Assembly: GCA_030386875.1 (NCBI GenBank)
Contig: CM059563.1
Coordinates: 16,758,001 to 16,822,000 of the forward strand
Source: Morinoia aosen
Lineage: Eukaryota; Arthropoda; Malacostraca; Amphipoda; Talitridae
DNA length: 64,000 nucleotides
Reading direction: 5' to 3'
Position 1 is the stretch's first letter; every line of letters begins with the position of its first letter. Both the position numbers and the translations under genes were made by a program. The notes under the pieces are model-generated. The model was not told where the DNA came from and ran no database searches. It saw nothing but the letters and a program-made list of their open reading frames with translations. Below, in pieces: positions 44,813 through 57,382 of this stretch.

Positions 44813-47340
44813 TTATGCACATATGCACATCTAGCGTTTCCGCACATTAAAACAATCCCTTACAAACCGAGTGTCTATAACAATATCAGACGAAAAAGCT
44901 ACTCCATACTCATAAATTAACAAACAATCCACAAAATAAAGATATTCTGCTTAGAAAAGAATAGTTCAACCCTATGCTGCAGAACGATCTATCACGCTAT
45001 CACCTCCAGACCTCACATCAAACACACACAATTGTGATTCCCTAACATATCATCATTTGCATTCCCCGTCTCTCGGACCGCACTAACAAAGTTTACATCC
45101 ATCCACAGAAGATATTCTCAAACAAACTCATCGAGCCACAGAAACCATACGTTTAAAAGAAAGGCAAAATACCACAGTCTAAACAACAACCATACAACTT
45201 ATGTACCTCTAACTCAAGCAACAAAAACCTATCAAAAATCTATCTACACCTCAACATACGTATCTTTATGTCGCACGAGGCACCAGTCCAAATAGCAGAG
45301 TCAACCGTACATCATCTATAAAGAAACCCCTATTCTAACCAGCTAGTACGAACGTAAAATGTAGGAAGTAAACAAACTTCAAAAACTGGACAAAGAAAAA
45401 CAGTACCAACGCCATAACTAACAAAAATCCTGTACATAAATAAGGTTATCTAATTCATTCCTCCCCATGGGATAGCCACGCCTCCCTACTTTGAAAAACA
45501 CTCACTTCAACAACCTCAAGTTTTATTTGAGACTCCATTTCCGTTGAGCTTTACAAAGTTCCACACTCTATAGACAAACCAATGATTACCATCATCAAAC
45601 AAATTACATTTCATATCTATACAACCGTTCTAACACACCATACCCTGAACAAACAAACAACCAGTACGACCTAAAACACTGTACACATAAATTAGTGGAA
45701 GACTTTCAGTGGACAGCGGGTAGGCAACACGTAAGTCTCAAAACATCCCAGTTCTTAACGTGAGAATATCTCCCACCATGCTTCATAACACAAGCGAACT
45801 ATATACAAACTAACAACCACCTAGTACCGCATTATTCTCTTCAAAATATAATAAATCCATAACAAGTCCCTAACCACTGTCTCCTCACAAATTCTTCATT
45901 GAAATAAGGTACATGTCATCAAATTCTATTCCACCACACAAATACATCTGGAGTCATCACAATTTCATTTTCTATCTCCAAGTCACTCCTATCTCCCATT
46001 CAAATTCTCGTCCATGACACACATCTTCATCTCATCTCACACTCAAGTCAGTACAACGCCCACAATCAAAAGATAACTCAACGCTCGCATAACATAAAAC
46101 CACCACACTCTTGTCTCATTTTCCTTAACATAATATCTCCTCAGATTCCGACCATCATCCTTCCACACACCCACTGAACTATAACTATTCCATTTTATTA
46201 CTATTCCAACTTAACAACATCCACACTCACACTATCTACAACTCTTATATATTGAACTAAACATTCCTTCATAAGTGTACAACAACACTCAGAACAACAT
46301 ACACTTGAAAACCCATTCATTCTATAAGATTATGAATTCCTAAGAGTTCCCTCTAATTCCTTTCTTCTTAATATTGCACGTCGCACCTAGCTTCTGAAAA
46401 ACACACCTGTCGAGACGTGATACATGAAAATGACGTCATATACTAATATCAACATACCTACAGTGGAGACAAATACAATGCTTCCATTTCAACATGATAC
46501 ACCAAAACGACAAACGCCATCAAAACGCCCAGTACAATCGCAACAAATAATTCATGACTTTCACTTTGCCGCCTCCCTCTCTCTCTCTCTCTCTCTCGAC
46601 AACAGTCGATCATACTCACAAGCATTCACGCCAACAGTTCTTCATCACAACATGTTCTCTCTCAAAGACAAATATTTAGATGCTACACACAAACTACGTG
46701 TATGACTCACTAGTACTACTTTACAAACCTATCCTTCCCGCACGATAACCATCCAATATAACATCTAGAGCTTTAATCACCATTAATCTTAAATCCACTT
46801 CATTTACTTCCCAAAACACTTGCTTCTACACTACATCTGCCTTCACATTCTTAGATCATCAAGAATAATCAACGAAAATTTATACCTTTTACCACCCCGC
46901 ATGTTACTTCCATCAAATAGAAACCCTACCATAGAAAGCCTTCGCATCTCCATTGCAATAATCGTGATATTTAATTACTTTAACTCAAAATGCTCTGTAC
47001 TCACGCTAACTACACGACATACCAATTCAAAAGGAAAGGAAATCATTCACCCATCAACTTACGTACCACAAGTTACACTTTCTACCTTTATTCATTATAA
47101 CGACACAACGCTTTCTCACCAACAACACGGACAAAGCAACTATCACTTCACAATCCTCCAAGTAACTCGGACATCCAACATCTTACCCAACAACAGCATT
47201 TCAACCCCAAACACTATCACAACACAATCTTCATGACGCAGTCCATTTCAATGACGTCCTCACTATTATCAGCACACATGAAGCTCATGACAGGAGGCGT
47301 GCACGGCAGCACCGACTAGATCAATAGAATCGTGATTTCA
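44813..47340. other. A+C-rich noncoding sequence
   Basis: No gene recognised. G is very rare on the + strand: in 46021-46080 I count 20 C and 4 G. Includes a CT microsatellite at 46575-46597. Long open + frames here result from the base composition and have no family resemblance. Confidence 0.5.
46575..46597. repeat. CT microsatellite
   Basis: About 11 CT units in a G-poor context. Confidence 0.9.
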
Positions 47341-47347
47341 ATGCAAG

Positions 47348-47398
47348 CGGCCGTGCAGGCCTCTTGAAGGGCTACGCCCTGCAAGAGGCAGCACGGCC
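47348..47398. other. Three-tier GC-rich hairpin
   Basis: Outer stem GGCCGTGC/GCACGGCC, middle stem GCCTCTTG/CAAGAGGC, inner stem AGGGC/GCCCT around TAC. A Rho-independent terminator is meaningless here, so the structure is either a small mobile hairpin or an RNA fold. Confidence 0.75.
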
Positions 47399-48479
47399 TA
47401 ATATGCAATGCCTGCATCACCAAAAACTACACTCGTAAACACCTGTCAGCGACTGATTTCCTTCTCTCCTTCCTTTATCAATACAGTCCCAAATGAACAT
47501 CCTTGAACGACTCCAAGAGCACTTTCCAAACGCTTCATTCCAAAATGATCACAACACATTACACTCATGACATACTTCTTCAATATCCAAGTGCATGTAC
47601 TTTCAATGCTTTACAAATGTACATACGCTTAGACATATTCAACTTCTCATCATTACCAAAAACATTCCATCAAAAACTCAACAAACACAGTGATGCCATT
47701 TCAACTACCTAAAAATATAGCATTTAAACCTAACTATAAGCTCGGGCCCTCACATTTTCCTCCTTGAACGTCAGAAAGAAAACTCACCAGCTTCACTTCA
47801 TGTTACTACAACACTTCTTTACTTCAATGAAACGTTCCAAACACACAAAATAATTCACCACCATTGAAAATAAACATGCGAAAACCATGAATCTATGCCC
47901 AACGTGCACACACACGTAATGTCTAATAAAGAACTTGAGAATAACAAGTACACTAGGCCAAATTCATGAGTGCTTAAGAACAAAAAAACAACTCAACAAA
48001 AGAATAGTGCTCCGTAACCAAACAAAGACGTTAAATATATCAAACAGAAAAGGACCTACCAAAACTTCACGTTGGGACATCACATATTCACCCAGAGACA
48101 ACAAACTCCGCAAATCTTTCCAAAACAAAGGTGACACATAAATCATAACTGTCGCCACGAATCGCAACTTTGCTCCCTATCAACTTTTCTAACTGCATTT
48201 CCAACGGTACGTATATGACTCTTCAAATGTGCTCTTGCAGCAAACCATAAGAAATACATTTCGAAATCACCTTACCTACCATTAACCCACATCACTTCAT
48301 AAGCGAAGGCGCAGCCTTCACCCTCAGACGACGTTAGCCCCCACAAACGCACACGGAAGATAGACATCTGCGCAACAAATACACAGCTTTACATTTTATG
48401 CATTTCTAACCGACGAAAATACAAATAATAACCGAATTACTATGTCAGATTACATTATATGTTACTTCAAACCTCAAGA

Positions 48480-48790
48480 ACCGTCAGAAAAAACCTTTCC
48501 ACCATATAAAGAGAACAACACCATTTAATATGCAAAATAAAGCTACGCAGAATCTATGCGGAACGACCTTACTTCCCATTAATTGAGAAGACAATTATGG
48601 ACAAAAAAAATAAAATAATATATTTACAGTACCTAGCGATAAACAGGACAGCAATCAACCGAAAAGAGGTGGTCCTTAACATAACAACAACATTTCATTT
48701 CAGCTAAAATAAGGCCTACCAAACTATCAGCTCGGGACCTCACACATTGTCTCACTCGGAGTGCTAGTTCTCATAAATATAATAGTGATA
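48480..48790 (-). repeat. Family S repeat, antisense, diverged
   Basis: Recognised by AATCTATGCGGAACGACC, the AACCGAAAAGAGGTGGTCC segment and ATCAGCTCGGGACCTCACAC at the end equivalent to the 5' part of the family. Confidence 0.65.
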
Positions 48791-49167
48791 GCTCCAAAAA
48801 CGGCATTACCATGATATCCTACTCAAATCAAGGACATGAATGTATTCCACCGCATTGAACAGAGGCCTACTCACACACCATCCCCTCAAACAATAACCCT
48901 GTTCATACAATAATTGTATCCACCTTCCGTGTGGCTGCGAAACCAACATCATTTACGTTAACATCAAATACCCAAGATATGCAATCAAACTATTGTCAAA
49001 CTCTCATTACATTTCGCACAAAATTTGTGTCATCAATAATATTCCAATGTCGCTCCTCCATTTCATCACAACAATGAAACATCACATAACTATTTCATTG
49101 CAACTCGAAATTTTCAACCAAATTCACCCTCTGTATCCAGAAATGCAACATTACGTTGAGTTACACT

Positions 49168-49226
49168 ACGTTATGTTGGGTTTCAATAGGTTATGTTGGG
49201 TTTCAATACGTTATGTTAGGTTAGCT
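49168..49226. repeat. Short 20-bp tandem repeat
   Basis: Three units of GTTATGTTGGGTTTCAATA with one or two differences. Confidence 0.85.
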
Positions 49227-50490
49227 TAGATTATTCAGTGACATATAACACTGTACAAATTCCCAAAACATCATTCCGACCAACATGAACAACCTACACT
49301 TATTGCGTACTCTCTAATGCCTCCACTGTTCACGGCAAGACGAAATATTGGTAAGTAAATATTTTAAAGAACTCAAACAAATGAATTTCTCCTCTATTAT
49401 CATACATTTACCTGAATACACTTCATCTTTTCCTCATACATCCAAAGCCCATGAATACAATGTTAGTTCTCCTGCCAGAAGCTTAAATCCATTCACCAAC
49501 CATTAAAGTCTATTTCTTCAAGAACTCATGCAATGCTTCTTGTGACAAATTTACATTAAATGGAATACATTTTTTCCATTGCACAATAATATTAAAACAA
49601 GCTTACATAAACATGATATTCTTCATCATCAACATACTGAAATCAAATCTTCATTCAGTGATTGTAAGGCCTAAAATATTCATTGATTATGTTCTATGTT
49701 ACCACGAAATAAAGCAATTACATTATTAAATGCATCATTCTCTCCATAAATTATACATTTCATTCAAGACTCTGAAATACAATAATATTTCTTCCACTTT
49801 TTGGACATTCTCAACTAGATTTTTCATACCTTATTTGGCCTACTAGGCAAATATGAACTGTCAACATTAAACAATTGTGAAACCCACCGGCCATTATGGA
49901 GAGCTCCTTTACACGAACAGCCGCTCACACGAATTCCGTCGTCCCCTCTCCACAGCTCCTGCAACAGGCGTTTCCTTACTTTCTCTCATATTCTATAATT
50001 CTCTTCTACAGTACTACAACATCAATTAACCATTCCATTTAAATACCAACAACTCTTCATCATTTAAAAACAAATTCAACTATTCAAACAATCACTGTCA
50101 ACAGCAATGCCCAAGTTATTCTTTTCAATGAATGATACCTGAATTTCAACTTGGAGAAATTGGCTTCACACACATAATGGTCTTTTGGGAGAGGCATAAT
50201 GAGATTAGTTTTGTTATTATTCGATTTCTAGTTTTGGAAACATTTCTTTCAAGAACACCAGTTATTTATGGACAGCAGAAAAGTACTGGAGAAATGTTAG
50301 GAATATGGGTCAATGTATACATTCATTATTTCCAGTCATATTACGGTCTACCTTGGTGCGGAGAAAATAACGACATGTATCAGTGAGATATGATTAATAT
50401 ATGTCGTGCAGTAAATATCAAAGTGTGGAATATCATACTTTGTAGGTGCATCATTCGTGTGTAGCAGGAGTTCTGATCACCATCAGCAAG

Positions 50491-51600
50491 CAGAGTAGGC
50501 CAAAAGTGTTTGAATGGAAAATTGTCAATATATTGTCTTATCAGTCACTTGTTGGGATTTTGGAGGCAATTGTTCACATGAGTGCATCTGAGACATAACA
50601 ATATAACTGATATCTGCATATGAGAAAGGAACTGTTTAGAATGAAATGAACTATGAGTTAGAATTCATTGAAGATACATCTCAAAAAAGACAATGGTGTA
50701 GGCATTGGTAAAAGGTATGTTATTCTAGATTTATAACTACTTGTTGACTAAATGCACTCAATGGAAAATACCTTCCATTTATAATTACAATTCGTTTCTA
50801 CATTTAGCCAATAATGCACTTGAGGTCAATTCTAAGAAAAGTGTAAGCCATCAATGAAAGTGTGTAAATCATATGTATTGATGGTTCTTGCCTGTATACC
50901 GAGCAAAGTTAAATCAGTTACTCAATTAAATAGTATTAGGCAAAGATTCCGAAATTTATTTTGTGGGATAAATTAAACATCATAATGGAAATCTTGAAGC
51001 ATGAAAAGACAGGTGAATAGATATCCAAATTTCATGAGGTGGAATATTGCATCAAGCAAGTCACCAATACTTCCTTTCGCCACGTTTGAAGGTGCTTATT
51101 TTACACACTGAACTTTCAATACCTATCTTGTTGAACACAATGAATATGGATGCAAGATAAGAAATGACACAGGTTGGAGGATACAGACTCACGGTTGGGT
51201 CATTGGCTTTTAGAACACCAGCAGATTAACAAAGGAGGGTAATTACCCCATTTGGAGCACACAACGAAGCAGCGCAGCTAGCAAGGGCTTCATGGATGAC
51301 GAGCATCATTCCAAGGGACACGTGTAGCCCAGGCAGGGATGACGTACACCAGTAGTCAGAGTTGAGCTTGCAAGTTCTGAAATTGAGATTATATTTCAGC
51401 AAAGAATTAAAATGAGACAGTAGTCACTTTCAAGAATATACATTATTAGTTATTTGAAGCCTCCCTATCCTCAACAAATGAGATCAAAAGAGAGGAAGGA
51501 AGAACGCACGATTTTCTATGGAGTTTAGGGAACGTTAAATCTATGCAAAAAGGGCATAAAAACAGTGACATAAGAAAGAAGTTGATGAAACAACATCAAA
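50491..51600. repeat. 1,110-bp tandem duplication, first copy
   Basis: Begins CAGAGTAGGCCAAAAGTGTT and is followed directly by the second copy starting with the same bases at 51601. The two differ by scattered single substitutions. No gene recognised; the + strand here is G-richer than C, opposite to the region on the left. The last ~150 bases are the 3' half of an antisense family S repeat. Confidence 0.9.
51453..51600 (-). repeat. Family S repeat, cut by the duplication breakpoint
   Basis: Starts GAAGCCTCCCTATCCTCAAC and stops at the 51600/51601 junction. Confidence 0.8.
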
Positions 51601-52710
51601 CAGAGTAGGCCAAAAGTGTTTGAATAGAAAATTGTCAATATATTGTCTTATCAGTGACTTGTTGGGATTTTGGAGGCAATTGTTCAGATGACTGCATCTG
51701 AGACATAAAAATATAACTGATATCTGCATATGAGAAAGGAACTGTTTTGAATGAAATGAACTATGAGTTATAATTCATTGAAGATACATCTCAAAAAAGA
51801 CAATGGTGTAGGCATTGGTAAAAGGTATGTTATTCTAGATTTATAACTACTTGTTGAATAAATGCACTCAATGGAGAATACCTTCCATTTATAATTACAA
51901 TTCGTTTCTACATTTAGGCAATAATGCCCTTGAGGTCAATTCTAATAAAAGTGTAAGCCATCAATGGAAGTGTGTAAATCAATTGTATTGATGGTTCTTG
52001 CCTCTATACCGAGCAAAGTTAAATCAGTTACTCAATTAAATAGTATTACGCACAGATTCCGAAATTTATTTTGTGGAATAAATTAAACATCATAATGGAA
52101 ATCTTGAAGCATGAAAACACAAGTGAATAGATATCCAAATTTCATGAGCTGGAATATTGCATCAAGCAAGTCACCAATACTTCCTTTGGCCACGTTTGAA
52201 GGTGCTTATTTTACACACTGAACTTTCAATACCTATATTGTTGAACACAATGAATATGGATGCAAGATAAGAAATGACACAGGTTTGAGGATACAGACTC
52301 ACGGTTGGGTCATTGGCTTTTAGAACACCAGCAGATCAACAAAGGAGGGTAATTACCCCATTTGCAGCACACAACGAAGCAGCGCAGCTAGCTACGGCTT
52401 CATGCATGACGAGCATCATTCCAAGGGACACGTGTAGCCCAGGCAGGGATGACCTAGACCAGTAGTCAGAGTTGAGCTTGCAAGTTCTGAAATTGAGATT
52501 ATATTTCAGCAAAGAATTCAAATGAGACAGTAGGTCACTTTCAAGATTATACATTATTAGTTCTTTGAAGCCTCCCTATCCTCAACAAATGAGATCAAAA
52601 GAGAGGAAGGAAGAAGGCACGATTTTGTATGGAGTTCAGGGAACGTTAAATCTATGCAAAAAGGGCATAGAAACAGTGAGATAAGAAAGAAGTTGATGAA
52701 ACAAGATCAA
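51601..52710. repeat. 1,110-bp tandem duplication, second copy
   Basis: Direct copy of 50491-51600. The right breakpoint falls inside a complete family S repeat (52565-52885), at ACAAGATCAAAG, so the duplication took its left half with it. Confidence 0.9.
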
Positions 52711-52885
52711 AGTTGAAGAAGAAAGTACTAGGTGTTGCAAGAACAGGACAGCAGTAAACGAAAAAAAGGCGGTCGCTAACAAAACAAAAACCTACGTTAT
52801 TTTGAGAACAAGAAACCCTACCTATCCTTCAGCTCGGGCCCTCTCATTGTCCCCCTGGGAGAGGAAACTTGAAAAATGATGTTGC
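52565..52885 (-). repeat. Family S repeat, antisense, full length
   Basis: From GAAGCCTCCCTATCCTCAAC through CATAGAAACAGTGAGATAAG and CAGCTCGGGCCCTCTCATTG to GGGAGAGGAAACT. Confidence 0.8.
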
Positions 52886-52959
52886 TAAACATATATTTAG
52901 ATGCTAAGCATTATGAGGAATGGAATTCAACAGTTGGTAAATTAGTAGCTTTTGGTAGT

Positions 52960-53450
52960 AATCGATTTTCCAGTTTTCGGTCCCAAAACCTATTTCATTA
53001 CGGTCAAACAAGCAAGTTCTTCTGTATGGACTTTCTGTCGGAAATGATTACTTAATGGGTTATAGCGTTACGTTTTGTTAAAACTTAGATGATGAATGCG
53101 CTTTAATAAAAAGGTAGTCATACATTTCTTAATTTCAATTGCTTGAATCATGCTAATAACATCGAAATCAACCAGTTTTTTTTCTATACAATTTTTGAGT
53201 CATATGAGTATTTGACAAGTTAGAGCGGTAGCTTTAGTTTCGTCTGATGGACGCGCATTGGAAGGGAGACTCCATTGCAGTATTGCCATACGCCAGGCTC
53301 TAGGAATTACTTCTCGCTTCAAACACTCGAGTTGCCGTAACTAAGTTACCACTATAACTTGTAAAATACTCATTTGCGACGGAAAAAGCAGAGAAGAAAT
53401 ATTTCACATTTTACCTAATGAACGATGTTTAGGAACCAAAAAGTCAAACA
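52960..53450. mobile_element. Foldback element, second copy of the 11431 type
   Basis: Same order of parts as 11431-11983: left arm with GGACTTTCTGTCGGAAATGA and TTATAGCG, a direct inner copy (GAATCATGCTAATAACATCG), then an inverted right arm ACTCATTTGCGACGGAAAAA through TGTTTAGGAACCAAAAAGTC. No coding capacity. Confidence 0.7.
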
Positions 53451-54290
53451 TCTATTCCTACCCAACGCTTCCAATTTTCCGTACAAATTAGTTAGTTATT
53501 CATTTTTAAAAGAAATTAGTTCAAATTAGGACCTATATTCTATATTCAGATATTACAATTCAAATAATATCATGAAATTTAGTTCATTCTAAACCTAAAA
53601 TAGACATGAAATCGTACAAATTTGATAATGAGGTTTAAAAATTACATTTCCATTTGATCATTTGTGCAAGACTAAATAATAAGACATACTTTACAATTCT
53701 GATAATGTTCATTTCTTTTAAAATATTTGACACGTTACTCAGGAAGGAAGGATGCAGCCGTATATAATTAGGCATCACGGAAATGTATACCGTGTATCCC
53801 AAAAATTTCACTCGATGTAAAATCAGCAAAGTATGGAATGAAGAACTTCTTAACAAATTCAAAGTTCACAAGCAAACACAAAGAGGCTGATAAGCAAGAT
53901 ACCTGTGAAATGTAATAAATAGTATCTGAAACTCCAAATCTTAAACACCTTGAAAAGAGAGGGTAGGTATGTACATAGAGTCAAACAATTAAGTCAGAAT
54001 TTGAAATTATTCTTGAATACATTTCGCAGCGTCCGATATTTCAAAATATCAGTAACAATTGCTCAATTTCATGGTAAATGTTTAGGAGAGGAATATTATC
54101 GAACGTCGCGTAGCAACACTACAATGGACTCTTCTTTCTCCCACGCTCGCCATTGAAGGGAAAAGTGAACATATTGCTGTAATGTGTTATTCTTGGGTGA
54201 TAATGTCTATTCTACTATTAACTAAAAGATCATAGAAGTGGGTACAGGCTCCGCAGGGGTGGTAATGAATACATTACAAAGTACGCAAAC
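53451..54290. other. AT-rich sequence, no gene recognised
   Basis: No coding, RNA or clear repeat signal seen between two foldback clusters. Confidence 0.4.
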
Positions 54291-55130
54291 GCAGTATACC
54301 CAATGTAAACATACTGCTATAACTCGTTAAATAATGTTTTCCGACACAAAGTGCATTTCATAAATATTGTTCATCTACACTTAAGGAACTATGTTTAGGG
54401 ACCGAAAACTTGGAAATCGATCATGGTCTGTTCCTAAACATAGACCAATTCTATTATTTGCTCCTCTCTATAGTGATACCAATTTATGAATTAAAATGTT
54501 GGCTGAACATCTGCACAATACAGAAATAGTTAAAGTCATGAGTTATATGTACTATACCCTAACAGAACATACCGCTATAACTCATTCAATGTTTTCCGAC
54601 AGAAAGTCCATATTATACATATTGATTATCTACGGTCTATGTTTAGGAAATGACCATAATCGATTTTCCACTCTTTGTTCCCTAAACATAGTTCCTTACA
54701 TGTCAATAAACAATTTTTCTAATATATACTTTCTGTCGGAAAACATTCTTTAAAGAGTTATAGCGGTATGTTTATTTCGAATATAGTACGTATAACTCAT
54801 GACTTCAACTATTTCTGTATTGTGCACATGTTCTGCAAATATTTGCATTCATAATTTCTTATCATCATACAGAGGAACAAGGAATACAAATGGTAAATGT
54901 TTAGGAACAGACCATACTCCATTCTCCACTTTTCGGTCCCTAAACATAGTTTCTTCAATGTAAATGAGCAATTCTACTGCTATGCACTTTCTGTCGGAAA
55001 ACATCATTTAACGAGTTATAGCGGTATGTTCACTTTCGGTCAGGTACGTTCAACTCATGACTTGAACTATTTATGTATTGTGCAAATGTTTCGCAAATAT
55101 TTACATTCATCAATTTCTATCATACTAGGG
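54290..55130. mobile_element. Cluster of foldback-family arms in alternating orientation
   Basis: At least four copies of a ~200-bp module occur: AACATACCGCTATAACTC with TTTTCCGACAGAAAG (54310-54420 and 54560-54640), and the inverse CTTTCTGTCGGAAAACAT with AGTTATAGCGGTATGTT (54727-54772 and 54986-55029). Between them, TTCGGTCCCTAAACATAG or its inverse recurs. This is a nested or scrambled set of the same foldback family. Frames here are not genes. Confidence 0.65.
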
Positions 55131-56220
55131 TCATTCATCAAATATCAAACTGAACTGATTATCAAACAACTTTCAATATATGCGCGTAACACATTTCATA
55201 AGCATCCAAACTTGCTCAGTGCCAGTCATCTTACATCTAAAACTCCTATTTTACTGATAAAAACTCATTTCTTGGAACTGCAATCTGCTACCAGCTGTTG
55301 CATGCGCATTTCCTGTACGACCCTTACAAATTGATATTTTTTCACTTCAGAAATGTTACGCACTTTGGTAAAATTGCGACGGTTTAACGGTTGGCGTGCC
55401 ACCGTCAACCCTTCGTCATAACTATAGAGTAGTGTTGCCATATCATGTTCTGTTGCTGTATTTCTTTCTTTCCTGCTGCTAAAACCTTCACAAGTATTCC
55501 ATGTTCAATATTCAGTTACTATTCCATGTCAGTATTCAATAGTGAACAAAGGTGTTTGCAGTGAGATATATCAATATAAAGATAATAATATCTGAGATCT
55601 ACCAATATCAATCTTTATATTTATAATTATATATACATCCATATAAAGCCTGTGAGATATATCAATGTATTTAAGGAGTCACTTCTTCTTTATACTACAA
55701 TACATTTCCTACATCTAAGATTTCTGATTATGGATAATTACTGAAACGTATATCGTCTGCGAAGGTAGACCGACCTTGTATACACCTAAGACGGACACAT
55801 TATTTTATTTCACTTATTTTTGTAACAAATATATTCTTCAGTAATTAAATGGACCTTTGACCCATACAATACACTTGGTAATTTTAAACACGTACGTATA
55901 TATCGCCATACACAGTTTTTAGTAAGTTCTGTTCGCATTCAAAATTCAAACAAAAAACATGTTCGGATCCAAATTCTTCTTTGATTCATGTGTGATATTG
56001 ATGCAATTTTGTTCTAAAATGTTCCATTTCTAATACAATAAATAAATTACAACAATCTATGTTGTCTTTAAAGCAACATAACAGAACAAGAAAGCAACTG
56101 TTCACGAATAATCTTGAGGCCTACAACAGTTATTCAGAGCAAAAGTTACTGATTTATGAAGATTATTTCTAGACACACATGGTTTCTGGTCTATATTTGA
56201 TGAATAACCCTAGAGAGGAG
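55131..56220. other. AT-rich sequence, no gene recognised
   Basis: No coding or RNA signal. A TATAT-rich stretch with repeated GTGAGATATATCAATATA-like phrases lies at 55561-55680. Confidence 0.4.
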
Positions 56221-56894
56221 CAAATAATACAATTGGTCAGAGTTCAGGAAAACACCATAGTCAAGTTTCACGTTTTCGGTCCCTAAACATACTTCATTAC
56301 ATGTAAATAATACATTTTTTCAAGATGCACTTTCTGTCGGAAAACGTTGCGCTCTGTTTACTTTGGGCATAGTACGTAAAACTCATCACATCAACTATAT
56401 CTGTATTGTTCACATGTTCTGCAATTATTTACATTCATTAATATGTACCATAATAGCGAGGAGATAATAATACAATTGGTCAATGTTTAGCAAAATACCA
56501 TAGTCGATCCTTCACTTTTCGGTCCCTAAACATAGTTCATTGTATGTCAATAAGGTAAATGTTGACGAGTTGACCATCACTTATTTCCCACTTTTTGATG
56601 CCTTAATATTGTTAATGAAATCAAAATAAACAAGTTTTTTTCAATGAAATTTTCATCGCAAATGAGTATCTTACAAGTTATAGCGGTAAATGAGTTATCG
56701 GAACTCTTGTGTTTGAGGCGGGAAAAATTAAACAAGGGAAGCAAACCTCCTATGACAAACGTAAAGAGGTTGCGTCTTGAGGGGGAGCCATAGTTCTGCT
56801 GGTGAAAAGTATATATCAAGTGAAATTCTAGTTTGCATAAACTTTGTTCATGAGATTAAAAATTTTAACCTATTGATTAGGTTTCCGTTAACAG

Positions 56895-57015
56895 GCGAGT
56901 CCATTAGAGTCTTTCCCCATGTCGTTCAGTACATTTTTGGGTCTTCTCCCATGTCGTTGAGTCCATTTTGGGGTCTTCTCCCATGTTGTCGAGTCCATTA
57001 TGCGGTCTTCCCCTT
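56895..57015. repeat. Short tandem repeat, ~36-bp period
   Basis: Three imperfect units with GTCTTCTCCCATGTCGTTGA and GTCCATT. Confidence 0.8.
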
Positions 57016-57097
57016 CTTTATGGCACGCTTCCACACACTCGATCATTCAACGTGATGGGTCGGTTACAACCATTATTCATAATTTCCACTCAGGGCA

Positions 57098-57382
57098 ACC
57101 ATGTCTGGGCCCAAGCTAAAGGTTAGGTAGGCTTCCTTTTTGTTGTAATAAAATAGGTTTTTGTTTTGTTACGCACCATCTTTGTTCGGTTCACTGCAGT
57201 CCTGTTCTTCAGCACCTACTACTTTCTTCTTCAACTTCTTTCTTGTTTCATGAACTTCTTTCCTAGCTTACTGTTTTTGTGGACGTTGTGCATAGATTAC
57301 ACGTTCCCTCAACTTCATACTAAATGGTGCCTTCCTTTTTCCTTGCTTGGAACAGCTTTATCGTGGTTAAGGGAGGCTAAAA
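57098..57382 (+). repeat. Family S repeat inside a foldback element
   Basis: Starts near GGGCCCAAGCTAAAGGTTAG, passes CAGCACCTACTACTTTCTTC and CTAAATGGTGCCTTCC, and ends TTAAGGGAGGCTAAAA. Confidence 0.8.

Larger units (their letters stand above)
47399..50130. other. A+C-rich noncoding sequence with family S fragments
   Basis: No gene recognised. A partial family S copy (5' end only, antisense) lies at about 47680-47800, with TATAAGCTCGGGCCCTCACA. A small hairpin GAAGGC/GCCTTC is at 48305-48319. Three 20-bp tandem units containing TTATGTTGGGTTTCAATA start at 49171, 49191 and 49211. Confidence 0.5.

Noticed and set aside
50132-50386. 84-codon frame starting with ATG
   Set aside because: No family resemblance, no repeat or splice evidence, and coincides with the composition switch near 50.1 kb. 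Could be an exon, but nothing supports it.
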